NCBI GenBank assembly: GCA_034437275.1
Contig: DAOTUD010000032.1
Location: 1-26,286 of the forward strand
Direction: 5' to 3'
DNA: 26,286 nucleotides
Source: TC-15 sp034437275
GTDB taxonomy: Bacteria; Chloroflexota; Anaerolineae; Aggregatilineales; Aggregatilineaceae
The notes under the pieces are model-generated. The model saw only the letters and a list, made by a program, of their open reading frames with translations, was not told where the DNA came from and ran no database searches. Positions within the stretch are counted from its first letter, which is position 1. Each line of letters starts with the position of its first letter. The translations under genes and the position numbers were made by a program. Below, one piece after another: positions 22,738 to 26,286 of this stretch.

Positions 22738-23463
22738 ATGAGCAATGGAAACAACAAACCGCTGATCTCGCTGGAAAATGTCGAGAAAATTTACAAGACC
22801 AAAGCCGGGCCGCTGCGCGTGCTCAAGGGGGTGGACCTGTCGATCAACGATGGCGAATTCGTCGCCATCGTCGGGCCATCCGGCAGCGGCAAGAGTACCC
22901 TGATCAACATGATCACCGGCATTGATCGCCCCACCTCGGGCGAGGTCTTTGTGGCCGGGCAGCGCTTGACGAACCTGAGCGAAAACGCGGTTGCCAAGTG
23001 GCGCGGGCGGAATGTGGGGGTGGTCTTCCAGTTCTTCCAACTGCTGCCGACCCTGACCGTGATCGAGAACGTGATGATGCCCATGCACTATACCGGCACC
23101 TACCAGGGCGAGCGCCGCGAGCGCGCCGAGGAACTGCTGGAATTGGTCGATCTGCCGGATGTGCGCGACAAGTACCCCAGCCAGATTTCGGGCGGGCAGC
23201 AGCAGCGCGCCGCGATTGCGCGTGCGTTGGCCAACAAGCCGAAGGTGCTGGTCGGCGACGAACCGACCGGTAACCTGGACGTGGTGTCGGCGGGGTTGGT
23301 CTTCGCCCTGTTCGAGGACCTGGTCGACCAGGGGACCACGATTGTGATGGTCACCCACGACCGCGACCTGGCCGGGCAGCTGCCGCGTGTCGAAGAGGTG
23401 CGCGATGGCCAGTTGATGTCACAAGACGAGATCGACGAACGGCTGGTTTCCAGGCGCGAATAA
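22738..23463 (+). CDS. ABC transporter ATP-binding protein, MacB/LolD type (second of two)
   Basis: A 241-residue ATPase closely related to the first gene of the operon. Walker A is GPSGSGKST (46-54), Q-loop FQFFQLLPTLT (98-108), signature ISGGQQQR (150-157, Ile for Leu), Walker B VLVGDEPTGNLD (170-181), and switch His207 (VTHD). It begins 20 bases after the permease stop, with GGGGAG before the ATG. It lacks the basic tail of the first ATPase. Two different ATPases flanking one double permease suggest a heterodimeric nucleotide-binding pair, each docking on one FtsX half; this is an inference. Confidence 0.94.
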   Translation: MSNGNNKPLISLENVEKIYKTKAGPLRVLKGVDLSINDGEFVAIVGPSGSGKSTLINMITGIDRPTSGEVFVAGQRLTNLSENAVAKWRGRNVGVVFQFFQLLPTLTVIENVMMPMHYTGTYQGERRERAEELLELVDLPDVRDKYPSQISGGQQQRAAIARALANKPKVLVGDEPTGNLDVVSAGLVFALFEDLVDQGTTIVMVTHDRDLAGQLPRVEEVRDGQLMSQDEIDERLVSRRE

Positions 23464-23487
23464 GCCGCCAATGCGCTACAATAGGCC

Positions 23488-23519
23488 GCGGGGGAAAGCC
23501 TGTTCCCCGCTGCTGTTTT
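23488..23519 (+). terminator. Possible terminator after the ABC operon
   Basis: GCGGGGGAA and TTCCCCGC pair with one bulged G around a six-base loop, followed after TGCTG by TTTT. A TACAAT hexamer at 23477-23482 just before it could instead be the -10 box of the STAS gene, which would place the hairpin in that gene's leader. Confidence 0.4.
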
Positions 23520-23541
23520 AATGTTGTGGAGAGAGGGTTAT

Positions 23542-23874
23542 ATGGAGATTACGCAACGCGAGGACAATGGCGTCATCATTTTTTCGCTGGAAGGGCGCGT
23601 CGACAGTACCGGTGCCGTCGAGCTGGATAATGCTTTGCAAGCTGCCGCTGGCGAAGGCAAGTACAAGATGATCCTGGATATGTCCGGGGTGCAGTATATC
23701 AACAGCGCCGGGCTGCGCACGCTGGCCGACGTCCTGACGCAAAACCGGGGGCAAGGCGGCGATCTGCGGCTGGTGGCGCTCACCTCGAAGGTCGAGCGCG
23801 TCTTCAAGATCATCGGCTTCGACAAGTTTTTCGAGACGTATTCGGATATTGAATCCGCCCAGGCTGGCCTGTAA
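23542..23874 (+). CDS. STAS-domain anti-sigma factor antagonist (SpoIIAA/RsbV-like)
   Basis: A 110-residue single STAS domain. The classic phosphorylation site is LDMSGVQYINSAGLRTL with Ser55 as the expected target. The N-terminal MEITQREDNGVIIFSLEGRVDST is typical of this family. Such proteins, when dephosphorylated, bind and remove an anti-sigma serine kinase (SpoIIAB/RsbW type) or act in other partner-switching systems. No RsbW-type kinase or PP2C phosphatase is in the window. The ATG at 23542 has GGAGAGAGGG five to fourteen bases upstream; an in-frame ATG seven codons earlier lies over that site and is rejected. It is convergent with the MinD-like gene. Confidence 0.92.
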   Translation: MEITQREDNGVIIFSLEGRVDSTGAVELDNALQAAAGEGKYKMILDMSGVQYINSAGLRTLADVLTQNRGQGGDLRLVALTSKVERVFKIIGFDKFFETYSDIESAQAGL

Positions 23875-24060
23875 AGCACGCAGTCGCAAGCGGCGGGTGT
23901 CCTCTTGCGCCCTGGCAAATGCCGGCGTTATCCGCCCCCACGCATGCCCGTGCCCATCACGTGTGGGCCAGCGTGGCTGGTTGGATGTGGGCTGGCTGCG
24001 CCTATGGTGGGGAGTACGAACCAGCCGACATCCCCTGCTCGTTTAGGTACTGTGTTGTGC

Positions 24061-24080
24061 GCTGTGCTGTGCTGTGCTGT
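24061..24080. repeat. Short tandem repeat (four GCTGT units)
   Basis: Four perfect GCTGT units in a row, preceded by similar TGTGTTGTGC. It lies in the 215-base gap between the convergent STAS and MinD-like genes, just past the MinD-like stop codon at 24090. It could be prone to slippage but affects no gene. Confidence 0.6.
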
Positions 24081-24089
24081 ATTGTACTA

Positions 24090-24848
24090 CTATGTGCCTA
24101 CCAGGAAATGTGCCAACTGGCGGAGTTGGTTGGTGATGGGATGATCCGGGTACCGCAAGACAAACAGCCCTTCACTGGCCAGGGCCATCATCTCGTCGGA
24201 ATGCGGCAGCACCGCAGCGACGGAGCAGTTGTACGTCTTTTCTACCCGCTGCTTGACTTCGTCCTGATCGAAGATCGAGGGGACTTTGTTCACCAGGAGC
24301 GTCATTTGCGGGACGTCGAGCTTCCGCGCGACTTCGACCGTGACGCCGGTGCCCTGGAAGTCTTGCTGATCGGGGCGCATGATGATGACCAACGCATCTG
24401 AAATCGCAATGGAAAGCAGGGTTTCTTCGTTCAGGCCCGGATGTGTATCGATCAGCAGCAGGTCGAGTTCGAGATGCTCGATCAGATCGTGGAAGCCATC
24501 GTTGAGCAGCCCCACATCGTACCCTTCACGCACCACGCGCGCGATCTCGCCGGCTTTGATGCTGGATGGCGTCAGGTAGACTTTGCCTTTCAGCGACGCA
24601 TCCAGGCTGGCGGTCAGATCATAGGCGGCTTGGCGAATCTCACATTTTCCCCAAAGGTAATCGTTCAGGGAATACGCGATTTGATCGACATTAAATCCAA
24701 ACAATACATGGATGCCTGGCGACTGGATGTCGGTGTCGATCACGCCGACGCGATAGCCCTCCGCGGCCAACAAGGCCGCAAGGTTGGCTGTGGTGTTCGA
24801 CTTGCCTGTTCCTCCCCGAAACGAGTGCACAGAAATGATTTTATACAT
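24090..24848 (-). CDS. MinD/ParA-family ATPase with RGG deviant Walker A
   Basis: A 252-residue ATPase of the MinD/ParA superfamily. The deviant Walker A is FRGGTGKSNTTANLA (11-25), with Arg where KGG proteins have Lys; the next elements are VGVIDTDIQSPGIHVLFGF and LLLIDTHPGLNEETL (Walker B). There is no N-terminal DNA-binding domain and no clear C-terminal amphipathic membrane helix as in MinD. Similar 'HSFRGGTGKSN...DTDIQSPG' proteins are familiar to me from cyanobacteria, often near regulatory genes, but their function is unknown. It is not a plasmid partition system: no parB or parS-like site is seen. GGAGAG lies upstream of the ATG at 24848. It is divergent from the ECF sigma gene. Confidence 0.85.
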   Translation of the reverse strand: MYKIISVHSFRGGTGKSNTTANLAALLAAEGYRVGVIDTDIQSPGIHVLFGFNVDQIAYSLNDYLWGKCEIRQAAYDLTASLDASLKGKVYLTPSSIKAGEIARVVREGYDVGLLNDGFHDLIEHLELDLLLIDTHPGLNEETLLSIAISDALVIIMRPDQQDFQGTGVTVEVARKLDVPQMTLLVNKVPSIFDQDEVKQRVEKTYNCSVAAVLPHSDEMMALASEGLFVLRYPDHPITNQLRQLAHFLVGT

Positions 24849-25078
24849 GCTTTCTCTCCACAGGCTGTGTTAGGTCGCTTGCAGCGCTCATACTGCTACA
24901 ATTGTGACCAGAGTGTAGGGGCGTTGCAAATTTCCCTGGTATAACATTTAGTGCAGTATAAGCCAGCCTGGGGGTTACCGCCAGTATGGTACGCTAACCA
25001 GATTAGAATTTTGGTGTATAGTTAAAGATGTTTGGTTTGTCTGGGGCTGTTGAGCTGGCCAGCAGGTTTTTTCTTGAC

Positions 25079-25113
25079 AAGTCGCAGCACTATTTGCATT
25101 TGGTTGGCGACTT
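25079..25113 (+). promoter_or_regulatory. Inverted repeat upstream of the ECF sigma gene
   Basis: AAGTCGC (25079-25085) and GCGACTT (25107-25113) are perfect inverted copies 21 bases apart. A TTGACA hexamer overlaps the left copy (25074-25079). They frame the likely promoter of the sigma factor gene, whose ATG is at 25135. This could be an operator pair. No -10 at the normal 17-base distance from TTGACA is convincing. Confidence 0.35.
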
Positions 25114-25134
25114 AATACTTATAAGGATATACGC

Positions 25135-25677
25135 ATGTTTCGCCGCGATAGTGACGAAAACTTAGCTAAGCGAGCACAACAAGGCGAAAAAGAAGCCTTT
25201 TTAGCGCTATATGACCGTTATTTAAGCAAGGTGTATAACCGGGTCAAAAGCCGGGTGCCATTTCAATATGCCGAAGACGTGACGCAAGAAGCGTTCATTG
25301 CACTGCTCCGGTCGCTGCATACCTTTAAACAGCGCTCACGGTTTAGCACCTGGTTATATACCATTGTCAACCGGCAAATTGCGGACTTTTATCGGCAGCG
25401 GTATCGTGAACTCGAGAATAAATCGGTAAGTTTAGACCTTGTGGAAAATTTCGTGTCCGACCCCGGTTCGCACGCCCAGCACAGCGATGAACGCGTGGTG
25501 ATCCAGAAAGCGATGTACCGCTTGCCCGAGCACTACCAGGAGGTCATACTCCTACGATTTGCCGACGGTTTAACGTTTGCCGAGATCGCGCAACATAACG
25601 GGAAGTCGCTGGAGGCTACGAAATCACTGTATCGCCGGGCTATCCAGGCGCTACGCAAAGAAACAGGTGAGGTATAG
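25135..25677 (+). CDS. ECF-type RNA polymerase sigma factor
   Basis: A 180-residue sigma-70 family protein with only regions 2 and 4. Region 2 runs from about 8 to 85 (EKEAFLALYDRYLSKVYN, then AEDVTQEAFIALLRSL and RFSTWLYTIVNRQIADFYRQ). Region 4 runs from about 122 to 175 (YRLPEHYQEVILLRFADGLTFAEIAQHNGKSLEATKSLYRRAIQAL), with the helix-turn-helix that reads the -35 element. AAGGAT precedes the ATG at 25135. The first 300 bases are clearly more AT-rich than neighbouring genes. The anti-sigma factor gene starts two bases after its stop, so the pair is an operon and the sigma factor is probably held inactive at the membrane. Confidence 0.94.
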   Translation: MFRRDSDENLAKRAQQGEKEAFLALYDRYLSKVYNRVKSRVPFQYAEDVTQEAFIALLRSLHTFKQRSRFSTWLYTIVNRQIADFYRQRYRELENKSVSLDLVENFVSDPGSHAQHSDERVVIQKAMYRLPEHYQEVILLRFADGLTFAEIAQHNGKSLEATKSLYRRAIQALRKETGEV

Positions 25678-25678
25678 C

Positions 25679-26137
25679 GTGAGCGACAACACCACGCACG
25701 ATGACAAACTGGCAGCATATACTGACGAGCTACTCGATGGCCAGGTCCCCCACCCTCCTGACGACATTGACGAGTTGGCAGATGCGGTGCGTCAACTTCA
25801 GCAGACGATTGACCCCGCAACGCCCCCGACTCCGGCGTTCCGGCAGCGGCTCCGGGCGCACCTGAGCGAGGTGTGGGACGCGGACGCCCGGCACGCCCCC
25901 CGGCACATCCGGCGGCCCCGCTGGTATCGCAACCGGGTGTTTCAAGTGGCCGCACTCGCCGCCAGCCTGCTCGTTCTCCTGCTGGCAGTGGCGCTGCTCA
26001 GCGAACAGGCCGCCACCGGAAAAGAGTCGCTAGAAGGCACGGCGACCGGGGCGACGGGCTGGGTCTTTGGGGCCGTGCTGGCCGTTGGGGTGGTGGCGCT
26101 GCTGGTTATCTGGTGGCACAGGCGACGTCAGCCCTGA
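25679..26137 (+). CDS. Membrane anti-sigma factor (two spans, no zinc finger)
   Basis: A 152-residue protein beginning with GTG at 25679, one base after the sigma factor stop; AGGTGAGG lies just upstream. The cytoplasmic part (1-84) has an acidic helical start (DDKLAAYTDELLDGQ) and a Pro-rich hinge followed by TPAFRQRLRAHLSEVW, a pattern I know from small Chloroflexota anti-sigma factors. The HxxxCxxC zinc motif of ZAS anti-sigma factors is absent, and there is no Cys at all. Two membrane spans lie at about 88-107 and 127-145, with a short Gly/Thr-rich loop between and a basic tail. The anti-sigma role is inferred from position and shape. An upstream in-frame start would lie inside the sigma gene and is rejected. 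Confidence 0.82.
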   Translation: MSDNTTHDDKLAAYTDELLDGQVPHPPDDIDELADAVRQLQQTIDPATPPTPAFRQRLRAHLSEVWDADARHAPRHIRRPRWYRNRVFQVAALAASLLVLLLAVALLSEQAATGKESLEGTATGATGWVFGAVLAVGVVALLVIWWHRRRQP

Positions 26138-26159
26138 ATCCGCCGCCTGGCCGGAATAT

Positions 26160-26286
26160 TCGTGACACTCCCCACGCCTAAAGGCGGGGGCTTCTGGCGC
26201 ACGCATGAGCTTACCTGCATGAACAAGCACAGGCAGTGGTCCTACGTTAAGCGACAAGGGCGTGTCCCGCCCAAAAAGAGGTTTCT
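26160..26286 (-). mobile_element. Probable 3' end of an IS200/IS605-type (tnpB) element, running off the right edge
   Basis: Read on the minus strand, the segment ends AGAAGCCCCCGCCTTTAGGC followed by GTGGGGAGTGTCAC, with a stem of eight positions (one mismatch) around a TTTA loop at 26171-26190. This AGAA-C-rich arm-TTTA-G-rich arm-GAGTGTCAC layout is what I know from the right ends of IS200/IS605 and tnpB-only elements, where the end of tnpB and its omega-RNA overlap. A minus-strand frame (reading GRDTPLSLN and EAPAFRRGE) is open from the edge through this region and on to 26030, but no TnpB catalytic motif is inside the window. So the gene itself cannot be confirmed. Confidence 0.45.

Noticed and set aside
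23875..24089. Small gene between the STAS and MinD-like genes
   Set aside because: The open frames there are Cys/Arg-rich with no ribosome binding site and contain the GCTGT tandem repeat; nothing supports coding.
24090..24848. Plasmid partition locus or replication origin near the ParA-like gene
   Set aside because: No parB, no parS-like 16-bp palindromes, no DnaA-box cluster and no rep gene; the neighbours are regulatory genes.
25074..25105. Sigma-70 promoter from TTGACA at 25074
   Set aside because: No -10 hexamer at 16-18 bases; only the inverted repeat is reported.
26030..26257. Minus-strand small gene overlapping the anti-sigma C-terminus
   Set aside because: It crosses the hairpin of the presumed element end and the real anti-sigma gene; more likely read-through of the frame at the end of a tnpB-like element.

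Overview
The window looks like a chromosomal segment of a GC-rich (roughly 60-63 %) bacterium, most likely a member of Chloroflexota (Anaerolineae-like). This is inferred from gene styles, not from a marker gene: a secreted LysM protein with Thr/Pro-rich linkers, a short two-span anti-sigma factor without a zinc finger, a CoaBC of the PAMD/ASG type, and GC-rich palindromic repeats between genes. There is no rRNA, tRNA, CRISPR array or prophage. Most of the window is ordinary chromosomal metabolism and signalling. Mobile-element traces sit at both edges and small palindromic repeats in the middle.

Layout. (1) 1-207: left edge, with the first codons of a probable IS630-like transposase leaving on the minus strand and a hairpin of IS200/IS605 style. 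(2) 208-1407 (-): a secreted glucose/sorbosone dehydrogenase-type beta-propeller. (3) 1408-1650: a divergent regulatory region rich in dyads, including a perfect CRP/FNR-type TGTGA-N6-TCACA box. (4) 1651-8029 (+): a compact seven-gene operon encoding a group 3b (sulfhydrogenase-type) NAD(P)-linked [NiFe] hydrogenase in the order beta-gamma-delta-alpha (hydBGDA), its maturation endopeptidase, a receiver-only response regulator and a six-span histidine kinase. (5) 8026-11389 (-): DUF192 protein, triple-LysM secreted protein, homocysteine S-methyltransferase and a second receiver-only response regulator with its own terminator. (6) 11527-14595: P1/DmpA-type self-processing peptidase (-), coaX (+) and coaBC (-), so two separate steps of CoA synthesis lie tail to tail. 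(7) 14695-17915 (-): etfA, etfB and an acyl-CoA dehydrogenase, a beta-oxidation electron-transfer set. (8) 18288-18968 (+): LON-domain protein. (9) 19410-23463 (+): an ABC exporter-like system in which one double-FtsX permease is flanked by two different MacB-type ATPases. (10) 23542-26137: STAS anti-sigma-antagonist (+), MinD/ParA-like ATPase with an RGG deviant Walker A (-), ECF sigma factor and its membrane anti-sigma factor (+). (11) 26160-26286: probable 3' end of an IS200/IS605-type (tnpB) element entering from the right on the minus strand.

How the genes fit together. The hydrogenase operon carries its own protease and two-component pair, and the Crp/Fnr box in front of it suggests control by redox state or cyclic nucleotides. 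The ABC, STAS, MinD-like and ECF/anti-sigma genes form a cell-envelope and signalling block. No clearly undescribed multi-gene system was found. The most distinctive points are the hydrogenase operon with in-operon sensor genes, the permease with two dissimilar ATPases, and the repeat pair with terminal inverted repeats upstream of that ABC operon.
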